Origin: an uncultured Oscillibacter sp.
Lineage (GTDB): Bacteria; Bacillota; Clostridia; Oscillospirales; Oscillospiraceae
Assembly: GCA_902476875.1 (NCBI GenBank)
Contig: CABSFC010000016.1
Span: 1 to 37,661, forward strand
Direction: 5' to 3'
Length of the DNA: 37,661 nucleotides
The position numbers and the translations under genes are program-made. The notes under the pieces were generated by a model. It was not told where the DNA came from. It was given only the letters and a program-made list of their open reading frames with translations, and did no database searches. Below, piece after piece: positions 23,680 to 31,156 of the stretch. Each line of letters begins with the position of its first letter. The first letter of the stretch is position 1.

Positions 23680-24497
23680 GTCTGTTTTGCTGTCCTGTCT
23701 GCGGCGGGCCGCTGGTCCGGGTGGAGCGGGTCTGCCGCTGTGAAAAGGGCCACAGCTACGACATCGCCCGGGAGGGCTACACCTATCTGCTGCCCCCCAA
23801 TCAGAAGCACTCCGCCGCCCCCGGCGACGACCGCGGCATGGCCCAGGCCCGACGGGAGTTCCTATCCAAAGGGTATTATTCCCCCTTATTGAATACGCTT
23901 TGTTGTCAGATTTTGTCCCATTCCGGCGATTCCCCGGCAATTTTGGACGCGGGCTGCGGCGAGGGGTACTACACCGCGGGCATCTGGCAGGCCCTCCGCG
24001 ATGCTGGAAAGACGCCCCGGATGGCGGGCACCGACATCTCCAAGGTCATCCTCCGCTCCGCCGCGAAACGGGAGAAGGGCGTGGAGTTCGCCGTGGCGTC
24101 CTCCTTCCATCTGCCCCTGGCGGACGGCAGCGTGGACATCCTGTTGGACTGCTTCTCGCCCCTGGCGCTGGAGGAGTTCCGGCGCGTCCTGCGGCCCGGC
24201 GGCACGTTTTTGTACGTGGTCCCGGCGGCGGACCACCTGTGGGAGCTGAAGCGGGTCCTCTACGACCGCCCCTACCCCAACGAGGAGAAGGAGACGCCCT
24301 ACGAGGGCTTCGCCTATGAGGCCGTCGTCCCGGTGGATAACACCATCACCCTGGCAAGTCAGGCGGACATCCACGCTCTGTTCCAGATGACGCCCTACTA
24401 CTGGAAGACGCCCAGGGCGGGCGCGGAGCGGCTGGCGGCGCTGGACACACTGACCTGCCGGACCGCCTTTCGTATCCATATCTTTCAAAAGCTGTGA
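23676..24497 (+). CDS. rlmA: 23S rRNA (guanine-N1) methyltransferase, RlmA-like
   Basis: SAM-dependent enzyme of the RlmA/TlrB family, which methylates G745 or G748 in helix 35 of 23S rRNA; 273 residues. The N-terminal zinc finger shows Cys6, Cys9, Cys22 and His26 (CPVCGGPL; CEKGHSYDIAREGYTYLL). The SAM motif is LDAGCGEGYY (90-99). LLDCFSPLALEEFRRVLRPGG is the post-motif region. ATG 23676 overlaps the MATE stop (ATGA), with AAGGGGG at 23661-23667. Gram-positive RlmAII members can affect tylosin or macrolide binding; which base is modified here is not known. Confidence 0.9.
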   Translation: MSLFCCPVCGGPLVRVERVCRCEKGHSYDIAREGYTYLLPPNQKHSAAPGDDRGMAQARREFLSKGYYSPLLNTLCCQILSHSGDSPAILDAGCGEGYYTAGIWQALRDAGKTPRMAGTDISKVILRSAAKREKGVEFAVASSFHLPLADGSVDILLDCFSPLALEEFRRVLRPGGTFLYVVPAADHLWELKRVLYDRPYPNEEKETPYEGFAYEAVVPVDNTITLASQADIHALFQMTPYYWKTPRAGAERLAALDTLTCRTAFRIHIFQKL

Positions 24498-24511
24498 CAG
24501 GAGGTCTCCCC

Positions 24512-25213
24512 ATGAAACCGAATCCCACCCGTTCCGCGCTGATTGTCATCGACATGGAGAACGGCTTTGTGGACCCCAACGGCGGCCACTGCATCCGCTA
24601 CGCCCGGTCCACGGTGCCCGCCTGCGTCCGGGCGGTGGAGCTGGCCCGGAGCAAGGGCATCCCCGTGTTTTTCGTCAAACGCATCTACCGCGCCGACGGC
24701 AGCGACGTGGAGCTGACCCGTCATGCCGGCTGGGCGGCGGGTGGCCGGGCCTGCGCGCCCGCCTCCGCCGGGTACAACAGCGCCCAGGCGCCGGAGGGCC
24801 TGCGGCCCCAGCCGGGGGATTACACCATCATCAAGCCCCGGTGGAGCGCCTTTTTCCAGACGGAGCTGGATTTGATTTTGCGGCGGCTGGACGTGCGCAC
24901 CGTCATCCTGACAGGCACCACCACCCCCAACTGCGTCCGCGCCACCTGCTACGACGCCATCGCCCTGGAGTACAACGCCGTGGTGCTGACGGACTGCTGC
25001 TCCTCCCAGACGGAGGAGATCCAGCGGGTGAACCTGGAGGACATGGCGCGGGTGGGGGCCATTCTGATGGACAGCGCCGCCTTTGAACGCTACGGCCCGG
25101 AGACGGTGCCCGACCTGTCCGCCGCCATCCGGGCGGGGATGCTGGCAAGCGATACCCCGCCGGAGCCCTTCGCGCCCTGTGACGGAGGCGTTGGCTGGCT
25201 GGACCTGTGGTAA
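24512..25213 (+). CDS. Isochorismatase-family cysteine hydrolase
   Basis: Cysteine hydrolase of the isochorismatase/nicotinamidase fold, 233 residues. The triad is Asp14 (VIDMENGFV), Lys108 (IIKPRWSAF) and Cys141 (TTTPNCVRATCYDA). The cis-peptide region GTTTPN is present. It could act on an amide or on a vinyl ether; the substrate is not readable. ATG 24512 has AGGAGG at 24499-24504, right after the rlmA stop (24495-24497), so it is the last gene of a four-gene run desulfurase-MATE-rlmA-hydrolase. The frame from 24494 is rejected because it lacks a ribosome site. Confidence 0.92.
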   Translation: MKPNPTRSALIVIDMENGFVDPNGGHCIRYARSTVPACVRAVELARSKGIPVFFVKRIYRADGSDVELTRHAGWAAGGRACAPASAGYNSAQAPEGLRPQPGDYTIIKPRWSAFFQTELDLILRRLDVRTVILTGTTTPNCVRATCYDAIALEYNAVVLTDCCSSQTEEIQRVNLEDMARVGAILMDSAAFERYGPETVPDLSAAIRAGMLASDTPPEPFAPCDGGVGWLDLW

Positions 25214-25216
25214 ACG

Positions 25217-25244
25217 GAACGCGCACCCTCCCGGGTGCGCGTTC
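25217..25244. terminator. Terminator between the hydrolase gene and mnmA
   Basis: Perfect 12-bp stem (25217-25228 with 25233-25244, loop TCCC), followed on the plus strand by TCTCTT and on the minus strand by CGTTT. It lies between convergent genes, so it probably works in both directions. Confidence 0.85.
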
Positions 25245-25248
25245 TCTC

Positions 25249-26328
25249 TTATAATACCTTTGTGATGGTGCCGCCGCCCAGCACGGTGTCCCCCTGATAG
25301 AGGACCACCGCCTGTCCGGTGGTGATGGCCCGCTGGGGCTCGTCGAAGGTCAACCGCACCGCGCCGTCCTCCAGGCGCTCCGCCGTGGCGGGCTGCTCCG
25401 CCTGGCGGTAGCGGACCTTGGCCGCCACCCGCAGCGGCTCTGCGGGCGCCGGGATGGCCCCCCAGACCCAGTCCTCCGCCAACAGGGCGCGGCTGTACAG
25501 CGCCGCTTCCGGCCCCAGGGTGACGGTGTTGTCCGCCATGGACTTGCCGCAGACGTACAGCGGCTCCGGCGCGCTGACGCCCAGACCCTTCCGCTGGCCC
25601 AGGGTGTAGCGCACGGCCCCCCTGTGCCGCCCCAGCACCCGGCCCTCCCGGTCCAGAATGTCCCCGGGCGGGTACGATCTGCCGGTGTAGCGCTCCAGAA
25701 AGGCGCCGTAGTCCCCGTCGGGCACGAAGCAGATGTCCTGGCTGTCGTGCTTCCGGGCGTTGCAGAAGCCCTGCTCCTCCGCGATCTGGCGGACCTCCGG
25801 CTTGTGGAGGCCCCCCAGGGGGAACAGGGTCCGGGACAGCTGCTCCTGAGTCATGGACGCCAGCACGTAGCTCTGGTCCCGGGACAGGTCCGCCGCCTTG
25901 TGGAGCGCCCAGCGTCCGGCGGCGGGGTCCCGCATGATTTGGGCGTAGTGCCCGGTGGCGATATAGTCGATGCCCAGCTCCTCCGCCCGGCGGAGCAGAG
26001 CGCCGAATTTCAGATAGCGGTTGCAGTCGATGCAGGGGTTGGGCGTGTCTCCCCGTTGGTAGCTCTCCGCGAACTTCCGCATCACCTGGCGGTCGAACTC
26101 GTCGCAGAAGTTGAAGGTGTAGTGGGGGATGCCCAGCCGCCGGGCAACGCTCCTGGCATCCTCCACGTCGTCCAGCGCGCAGCAGGTGCGGCCCTGGCGG
26201 GCCACGGTCTCATTTTGATAGAGCTTCATAGTCACGCCGACGCACTCGTAGCCCTGCCGCTGCAAAAGCCATGCCGCCACGCTGGAGTCCACGCCGCCGC
26301 TCATGGCCACCAAAACCTTTTTCTCCAT
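25249..26328 (-). CDS. mnmA: tRNA-specific 2-thiouridylase MnmA
   Basis: Adenylates and thiolates U34 of tRNA-Lys, -Glu and -Gln; 359 residues. The PP-loop is AMSGGVDSS (8-16). The two catalytic cysteines are Cys99 (TPNPCIDCN) and Cys200 (SQDICFVPDGDY). ATGHYAQ (124-130) and the C-terminal beta barrel starting near 285 are present. ATG 26326-26328 is preceded by a G-rich ribosome site rather than a classic one. Sulfur would come from a cysteine desulfurase such as the one at 21062. It is transcribed alone, divergently from the methyltransferase at 26481. Confidence 0.97.
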   Translation of the reverse strand: MEKKVLVAMSGGVDSSVAAWLLQRQGYECVGVTMKLYQNETVARQGRTCCALDDVEDARSVARRLGIPHYTFNFCDEFDRQVMRKFAESYQRGDTPNPCIDCNRYLKFGALLRRAEELGIDYIATGHYAQIMRDPAAGRWALHKAADLSRDQSYVLASMTQEQLSRTLFPLGGLHKPEVRQIAEEQGFCNARKHDSQDICFVPDGDYGAFLERYTGRSYPPGDILDREGRVLGRHRGAVRYTLGQRKGLGVSAPEPLYVCGKSMADNTVTLGPEAALYSRALLAEDWVWGAIPAPAEPLRVAAKVRYRQAEQPATAERLEDGAVRLTFDEPQRAITTGQAVVLYQGDTVLGGGTITKVL

Positions 26329-26412
26329 AGCCGCCCCCCGTTTTTCATAGTATTCAAGTGGGAATTATAGGCCATGTTCCCCCGGCTGTCAAGGCAAACC
26401 CGTGCCGGCCGC

Positions 26413-26441
26413 TTGCGAAAAACGGCCCGAAGTGATATACT
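26413..26441 (+). promoter_or_regulatory. Promoter of the methyltransferase gene at 26481
   Basis: TTGCGA (26413-26418), 17 bases, TATACT (26436-26441). The leader is about 30 bases with AGGGGGGA at 26466-26473. Confidence 0.65.
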
Positions 26442-26480
26442 GTCCGTGTAAATTCCTATTTTTCCAGGGGGGATATGGTT

Positions 26481-27098
26481 ATGTCCAATCCGTGGGAGGA
26501 GATCCCGCTGGCCGACTATGAGAATCACATGCGTCTGGACTCCGTGATGCAGCTGCAGGCCATGAACGAGATGATGCGGGACCAGTTCGCCGCCCATCCG
26601 GCATCCAGCGTCATGATCCTGGGAGTCGCCGGGGGCAACGGGCTGGAGCACATTCAAAAAGAGAAGTTCCGGCGTGTATACGGCGTGGACATCAACGCCT
26701 CCTATTTGCGGGAGGTATCGCGCCGGTATCCGGACCTGGACGGGGTGCTGGAGTGCCTGCGGGCCGACCTGACCAGGGACGCGGAACAGCTGCCCCACGC
26801 GGATCTGGTGGTTGCGAACCTGCTGGTGGAGTATATTGGATACGCCTGCTTCCAGAATGTGATCCGGCAGGTGGAGCCGCGCTTCGTCTCCTGCGTCATC
26901 CAGATCAACACGGCGGAGCAGTGGGTCTCCGACTCCCCCTATCTGCACGTGTTTGACGCGCTGGAGCAGGTGCACCACCAGATGGAGGAGCGGGCGCTGG
27001 AGCGCGCCATGCTGGAGATCGGATACCGCGCCGGCAAAACGCTGGAGCATCCCCTTCCCAACGGGAAGAAGCTGGTGCGGCTGGACTTCGCGAAATAA
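26481..27098 (+). CDS. Class I SAM-dependent methyltransferase
   Basis: Probable small-molecule or protein methyltransferase of 205 residues. The SAM motif I is VMILGVAGGNGLEHI (about 43-57), with the acidic end of strand 2 in VYGVDINASYL. The motif IV region is LPHADLVVANLLVEYIGY. The target is unknown. An ATG at 26475 lies only one base after the ribosome site AGGGGGGA, so ATG 26481 (MSNPWEEIPLADYE) is preferred. It is a single-gene unit with its own promoter and terminator. Confidence 0.85.
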   Translation: MSNPWEEIPLADYENHMRLDSVMQLQAMNEMMRDQFAAHPASSVMILGVAGGNGLEHIQKEKFRRVYGVDINASYLREVSRRYPDLDGVLECLRADLTRDAEQLPHADLVVANLLVEYIGYACFQNVIRQVEPRFVSCVIQINTAEQWVSDSPYLHVFDALEQVHHQMEERALERAMLEIGYRAGKTLEHPLPNGKKLVRLDFAK

Positions 27099-27104
27099 GC
27101 CGGC

Positions 27105-27132
27105 GGGAGGCCGCTGTTTCCAGCGGCCTCCC
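27105..27132. terminator. Terminator between the methyltransferase and MBL genes
   Basis: Perfect 12-bp stem (27105-27116 with 27121-27132, loop TTTC) between convergent stops. The T tract is weak (CTTCGCTCTATT). Confidence 0.8.
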
Positions 27133-27139
27133 CTTCGCT

Positions 27140-27748
27140 CTATTCGAATTGGGGAACCAGAACGCCGGCCGTCTCCGGGCCCACCTCGAAGGAGGCTCCC
27201 TCCAGCCGGTGCACCGCGCCCTCCGGCCACAGGGCCAGAAAGGCCTCCACCCCCGCCACGTTGGGCAGGCCGTAGGGCGGGTGATGGTAGTGCATGGGCA
27301 CCACGCACCGCGCGCCAATGGCGTCGCACACCGCCTTGGCCCCCGCCGCGTCCACGGTGTAAACGCCGCCCACCGGCACCAGCGCCGCGTCCACCGGGCC
27401 GATGGCCGCCAGCTGCGCCGCCGTCAGCTGGTGTCCCAGGTCTCCCAGATGAGCCACGGACACTCCCCCGGCGGCGAACACCCGGACGGTGTTGCTCCCC
27501 CGCAGGGCGCCGCCCTGGTCGTCATGGCAGGTCTCCACCTCCCGGACGGCGAAGGGGCCCTCCCGCCCGGGCAGCGGCTCCACACAGTCAACGGCATCGT
27601 GGTCAAAGTGGTGGTGGCTGCAAACCACCTCGTGGGCGGATACCGCCAGCGGCGGATAGCCCTCCACCCCGGTGTAGGGGTCCGTCACGATCCTGTATCC
27701 GTCCTGCTCCAGCAGAAAGCAGGCGTGTCCCAGCCAGGTCAGCTTCAT
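27140..27748 (-). CDS. MBL-fold metal-dependent hydrolase (UlaG/YtkL-like)
   Basis: Metallo-beta-lactamase fold hydrolase of 202 residues, resembling the UPF0173/UlaG group. It begins MKLTWLGHACFLLEQDG, typical of that group. Metal motif 1 is SHHHFDHDAV (His45, His47, Asp49, His50). A further Asp is Asp103 (HLGDLGH), and the C-terminal His lies in VPMHYHHPPYG. ATG 27746-27748 has AAGGAGG at about 27759-27765. It is downstream of the DUF4349 gene but separated by a terminator. It is not closely related to the large TPR-MBL protein. Substrate unknown. Confidence 0.88.
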   Translation of the reverse strand: MKLTWLGHACFLLEQDGYRIVTDPYTGVEGYPPLAVSAHEVVCSHHHFDHDAVDCVEPLPGREGPFAVREVETCHDDQGGALRGSNTVRVFAAGGVSVAHLGDLGHQLTAAQLAAIGPVDAALVPVGGVYTVDAAGAKAVCDAIGARCVVPMHYHHPPYGLPNVAGVEAFLALWPEGAVHRLEGASFEVGPETAGVLVPQFE

Positions 27749-27768
27749 GGCTCCATCCTCCTTGTAAA

Positions 27769-27798
27769 ATCAAAGCGGTGGTCTCCCACCGCTTTGAT
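27769..27798 (-). terminator. Terminator of the DUF4349 lipoprotein gene
   Basis: Perfect 13-bp stem (27769-27781 with 27786-27798, loop TCTC), then ATTTTAC on the minus strand. It lies just after the stop at 27803. Confidence 0.82.
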
Positions 27799-27802
27799 CA
27801 TA

Positions 27803-28735
27803 TCATGTTTCATCCGGCTTGTCATCCTGCTTTTTGCGCCTGAGCACAGCGCCGCCCCGCCGCTTCCGCAGCACCCGGACGACCGCCACGGCGATCACGG
27901 CCAGCAAAATCACCCACATCCAGCCGTAGGCCAGGGCCACCACGAAGTCCTCCAGCGCGTCGGCAAAATCCGCCCAGCCGGAGGCAAAGGCGGCGCCCAT
28001 ACGGCCCCCAAAGCTGACTGGGGCCTCCTCCACGTTGGAGAGCTTGTAGACCTCCTGGAGGGAGATGTACACCGTGGCGTAGTCCACCAGCGCGTCGTAG
28101 TGCTGGAGGGTGCCGGACAGGTCGTCGATCTGCTGCTCCGTCTCGGAGATGGCGCTCTCGATGGTGATGATGTCCTCCATCAGCTCCGCCTTGGCCAGCA
28201 GCGCCTGGAGCCGCTCCAGCTTGATCTGCTGGGTTTTCAGACGGCCCTCTGTGTCGTAGTAGGACTCGCTGACGTCCTGCTGGCTCTCGTCGCTGCTGAT
28301 CAGGTGGCACAGCCCGCCCGCCTGGTCCAGAAAGGCCCGGTACCGCTCCGCCGGGACCCGGACGGTGTAGTCCGCCCAGCGGTAGCCGCTGCCGCCGGAC
28401 CAGACGCTGCTGTTCTCGTAGTAGCCGCCAAGGGATTCCGTCAGCGTGGACAGGTCCGCCACGGCGTCTTCAAAGGCCGTGGTCTCCATGGACAGCGTGG
28501 CGGTGCGGATCATCTTCGCCGCGCGGACGGCACCCTCCTCCGCCACGGAGGCCGTCTCATAGCTCCCGCCGCCGTAGGCCGACTCCATGGGAGCCTCCAT
28601 CACCATATCTTCCAGCGCCATATCTGCGGCTGCGGTCGTGGTCGCGGCCTGCTCCGCTTTCCCTCCCCCGCCGCACCCGGCCAGGGCCAGCGCCAGCAGC
28701 AGTGCCAGCAGTCCCGCAAAAAACCTTCTTTTCAC
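27803..28735 (-). CDS. DUF4349 family lipoprotein
   Basis: Membrane-bound lipoprotein of 310 residues and unknown function. The signal peptide VKRRFFAGLLALLLALALAG ends in a lipobox with Cys21. After a low-complexity Ala/Met/Thr stretch comes the DUF4349 domain (MIRTATLSMETTAFEDAV). A coiled-coil region follows (QQIKLERLQALLAKAEL, ISETEQQIDDLSGTL). A C-terminal membrane helix (WMWVILLAVIAVAVVRVL) is followed by a basic cytosolic tail. It is thus held at both ends. GTG 28733-28735 has AAGGAGG at 28744-28750; the longer frame from 28879 would bury the signal peptide. An ECF-like promoter lies ahead. Confidence 0.9.
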   Translation of the reverse strand: MKRRFFAGLLALLLALALAGCGGGGKAEQAATTTAAADMALEDMVMEAPMESAYGGGSYETASVAEEGAVRAAKMIRTATLSMETTAFEDAVADLSTLTESLGGYYENSSVWSGGSGYRWADYTVRVPAERYRAFLDQAGGLCHLISSDESQQDVSESYYDTEGRLKTQQIKLERLQALLAKAELMEDIITIESAISETEQQIDDLSGTLQHYDALVDYATVYISLQEVYKLSNVEEAPVSFGGRMGAAFASGWADFADALEDFVVALAYGWMWVILLAVIAVAVVRVLRKRRGGAVLRRKKQDDKPDET

Positions 28736-28790
28736 GGTGTCGTCCTCCTTTTCCCGCCCCGCTCTTCCAGACGGGGCCTTTACACGTATA

Positions 28791-28816
28791 GACGGAATTT
28801 TGCGGAAAATGTTCCC
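28791..28816 (-). promoter_or_regulatory. Putative ECF promoter of the DUF4349 gene
   Basis: Minus strand GGGAAC (28811-28816), 16 bases, CGTC (28791-28794) followed by TATAC. The -35 region GGAGGGAACA is the same ten bases as before the first sigma gene (491-500). Confidence 0.55.
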
Positions 28817-28851
28817 TCCGCATGGCAAAAATCCAAAATTTTTTCCACGGC

Positions 28852-28880
28852 TTGCCTTTTTCTGCCCGGCGCGGTACAAT
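28852..28880 (+). promoter_or_regulatory. Promoter of the FMN-dependent dehydrogenase gene
   Basis: TTGCCT (28852-28857), 17 bases, TACAAT (28875-28880). The leader is about 45 bases. Confidence 0.65.
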
Positions 28881-28932
28881 AGGGCCAGATTTGAGGGAAC
28901 CAGGAGATTCTACATATTTGGAGGAACCGATC

Positions 28933-29952
28933 ATGACTTATCAGGAAGTTCTAGCCACCGCCCGGACCTGTATGGGCCCCTACTGCAAGGCCTGCCCCAC
29001 CTGCAACGGCCTGGCCTGCAAAAACACCGTCCCCGGCCCCGGCGCCAAGGGCATCGGCACCGGAGCCATCCGCAACTACCAGAAGTGGCAGGAGCTGTGC
29101 GTCAACATGGATACCATCTGTGAGAACAAGCCGGTGGACACCTCCTTTGAGCTGTTCGGCCACAAGGCGGTCCTGCCCGTGTTCGCCGCCCCGGTGGGAG
29201 CCATGACCCTGCACTACGGCGACAAGTACGACGACCTTGCCTACAACGACATCCTGGTGGCCGCCTGCGCCCAGGCGGGCATCGCCGCCTTCACCGGCGA
29301 CGGCACCAACCCCGCCGTCATGGAGGCCGCCGCCGAAGCGCTGAAGAAGAGCGGCGGCCGGGGCATCCCCACCATCAAGCCCTGGAACCTGGACACCATC
29401 CGGGAGAAGCTGGCTCTGGTGAAGGCCGCGGACCCCATCGCCATCGCCATGGACATCGACGCCGCCGGCCTGCCCTTCCTGAAGAACATGACGCCCCCCG
29501 CCGGCAGCAAGACCGTGGCGGAGCTGCGCCAGATCGCGGATATGGCCGGCAAGCCCTTCATCCTCAAGGGCATCATGACGGTCAGCGGCGCGAAGAAGGC
29601 CCTGGAGGCCGGTGCCAGCGGCATCGTGGTCAGCAACCACGGCGGCCGGGTGCTGGACCAGTGCCCCGCCACCGCGGAGGTGCTGCCCGCCATCGTGGAC
29701 GCCGTGGGCGGCAGGATGACCATCCTGGTGGACGGCGGCATCCGCACCGGCATGGACGTGTTCAAGGCCCTGGCTCTGGGCGCCGACGCGGTGCTCATTG
29801 CCCGGCCCTTCGTGAACATGGTCTACGGCGGCGGCGCCGAGGGCGTGCAGGTGTATGTGGACAAGCTGAAAGCCGAGCTGGCCGACACCATGGCCATGTG
29901 CGGCGCCCACTCCCTGGCGGATATCGACCGCTCCATGATCTACGGGTATTGA
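28933..29952 (+). CDS. FMN-dependent alpha-hydroxyacid dehydrogenase with Cys-rich N-terminus
   Basis: FMN-dependent TIM-barrel enzyme of the lactate/glycolate oxidase superfamily, 339 residues. The catalytic His236 and following Arg are in SNHGGRVLD. The Lys in FILKGIM and the phosphate site ILVDGGIRTG are conserved. The N-terminus carries five cysteines, Cys13, 18, 21, 24 and 29 (C-x4-C-x2-C-x2-C-x4-C), not found in classical oxidases and looking like an Fe-S ligand set. In an anaerobe it more likely passes electrons to a carrier than to oxygen. The open frame extends to 28822, but ATG 28933 has GGAGG just upstream (28919-28924). It is a single-gene unit. Confidence 0.9.
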   Translation: MTYQEVLATARTCMGPYCKACPTCNGLACKNTVPGPGAKGIGTGAIRNYQKWQELCVNMDTICENKPVDTSFELFGHKAVLPVFAAPVGAMTLHYGDKYDDLAYNDILVAACAQAGIAAFTGDGTNPAVMEAAAEALKKSGGRGIPTIKPWNLDTIREKLALVKAADPIAIAMDIDAAGLPFLKNMTPPAGSKTVAELRQIADMAGKPFILKGIMTVSGAKKALEAGASGIVVSNHGGRVLDQCPATAEVLPAIVDAVGGRMTILVDGGIRTGMDVFKALALGADAVLIARPFVNMVYGGGAEGVQVYVDKLKAELADTMAMCGAHSLADIDRSMIYGY

Positions 29953-29975
29953 CCCCCGCATAAAATCCGCGTGAA

Positions 29976-30013
29976 ACGCAAAACAGCCGCCCTTTCGGGC
30001 GGCTGTTTTGCGT
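29976..30013. terminator. Bidirectional terminator between the FMN enzyme gene and argF
   Basis: Perfect 17-bp stem (29976-29992 with 29997-30013, loop TTTC) with an A4 run on one side and T4 on the other. Confidence 0.93.
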
Positions 30014-30017
30014 GTGT

Positions 30018-31001
30018 TTACTTCATCAGCTCGTACATGACGGCCTTGATGGTGTGCATCCGGTTCTCCGCCTCGTCAAAGACGATGGACCGCTCGCTCT
30101 CAAACACCTCGTCGGTGACCTCCATGGCGTCCCGGCCGAACTTCTCGCCCATCTCCTTGCCGATCTGGGTCTTGTGGTCGTGGTAGGCGGGCAGGCAGTG
30201 CATGAAGCGGCACTGGGGGCCGGCGTTGTCCATCAGTGCCCTGGTGACCTGGTAGGGGCCAAGGGCCTCAATGCGCTGGGCCCAGACCTCCACCGGCTCG
30301 CCCATGGACACCCACACGTCGGTGTACAGCACGTCGGCGTTCTTCGTGGCCTCCATGGGGTCCTCGATGAACTCCAGCACCGCGCCGGTCCCGGCGGCGA
30401 TGGCCTGGCAGGTCTCCACCAGCGCGGCGTCCGGCATGTACGCCTTGGGCGCGCAGGCCACGAAGTGCATGCCCATCTTGGCGCAGCCCACCATCAGGCT
30501 GTTGCCCATGTTGAACCGGGCGTCGCCCAGATACACCAGCTTCACACCCGCGAGTTTGCCAAAATGCTCCCGAATGGTCAGGAAGTCCGCCAGGATCTGA
30601 GTGGGGTGGAACTCGTTGGTCAATCCGTTGAACACGGGGATGCCCGCGTACCGCGCCAGCTCCTCCACCACCGTCTGGCCGAAGCCCCGGTACTCGATGC
30701 CGTCATACATCCGGCCCAGCACCCGGGCGGTGTCGGCGATGGACTCCTTCACGCCGATCTGGCTGCCGGTGGGGCCCAGGTAGGTGGAGCCCATCCCCAG
30801 GTCCTGGGCGGCCACCTCGAAGGCGCAGCGGGTGCGGGTGGAGGTCTTCTCAAAGATCAGGGCCACGTTTTTGCCCTCTAAGTACCGGTGGGGGACGCCC
30901 GCCTTCTTCTTGGCCTTCAGGTCGGCGGCGGTGTCCAGAAATTGCTGGATCTCAGCGGGGGTGAAGTCCAGCAGCTTCAGGAAATGGGTGTGGTTCTCCA
31001 T
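30018..31001 (-). CDS. argF: Ornithine carbamoyltransferase
   Basis: Makes citrulline from ornithine and carbamoyl phosphate; 327 residues. The carbamoyl phosphate site is STRTR (54-58), with HPTQ at 132-135 and the ornithine-side HCLP at 268-271. ATG 30999-31001 has AGAGAGGAA at about 31010-31018. It is the last gene of the arg cluster, 155 bases after argD; that gap holds palindromes. A strong terminator closes the cluster. The arginine operon setting favours a biosynthetic rather than a catabolic (ArcB) role. Confidence 0.97.
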   Translation of the reverse strand: MENHTHFLKLLDFTPAEIQQFLDTAADLKAKKKAGVPHRYLEGKNVALIFEKTSTRTRCAFEVAAQDLGMGSTYLGPTGSQIGVKESIADTARVLGRMYDGIEYRGFGQTVVEELARYAGIPVFNGLTNEFHPTQILADFLTIREHFGKLAGVKLVYLGDARFNMGNSLMVGCAKMGMHFVACAPKAYMPDAALVETCQAIAAGTGAVLEFIEDPMEATKNADVLYTDVWVSMGEPVEVWAQRIEALGPYQVTRALMDNAGPQCRFMHCLPAYHDHKTQIGKEMGEKFGRDAMEVTDEVFESERSIVFDEAENRMHTIKAVMYELMK

Positions 31002-31054
31002 ATATGATTCCTCTCTTTATCAGTATAGCGCTCAGGATCGAAGAGTGAGATCGT

Positions 31055-31152
31055 AGAGTGAAGAATGAAGATATCGTGTCCGGCAAGGCCGGACAAATTT
31101 CAATCATCCGCCCGCGGCGGATACCGCATCTCCACTCTCAACACTTCACTCT
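31055..31152. repeat. Palindromic element in the argF-argD gap
   Basis: Outer 9-bp inverted repeats (31055-31063 with 31144-31152) enclose two hairpins: 8-bp stem 31077-31084 with 31088-31095, and 7-bp stem 31106-31112 with 31116-31122. There is no open frame. It may be a small mobile repeat or processing site. Confidence 0.45.
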
Positions 31153-31156
31153 GTTT

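Noticed and set aside
26953..27843. Plus-strand frame rich in Arg and Pro
   Set aside because: Reads across a terminator and two real genes; composition artefact.
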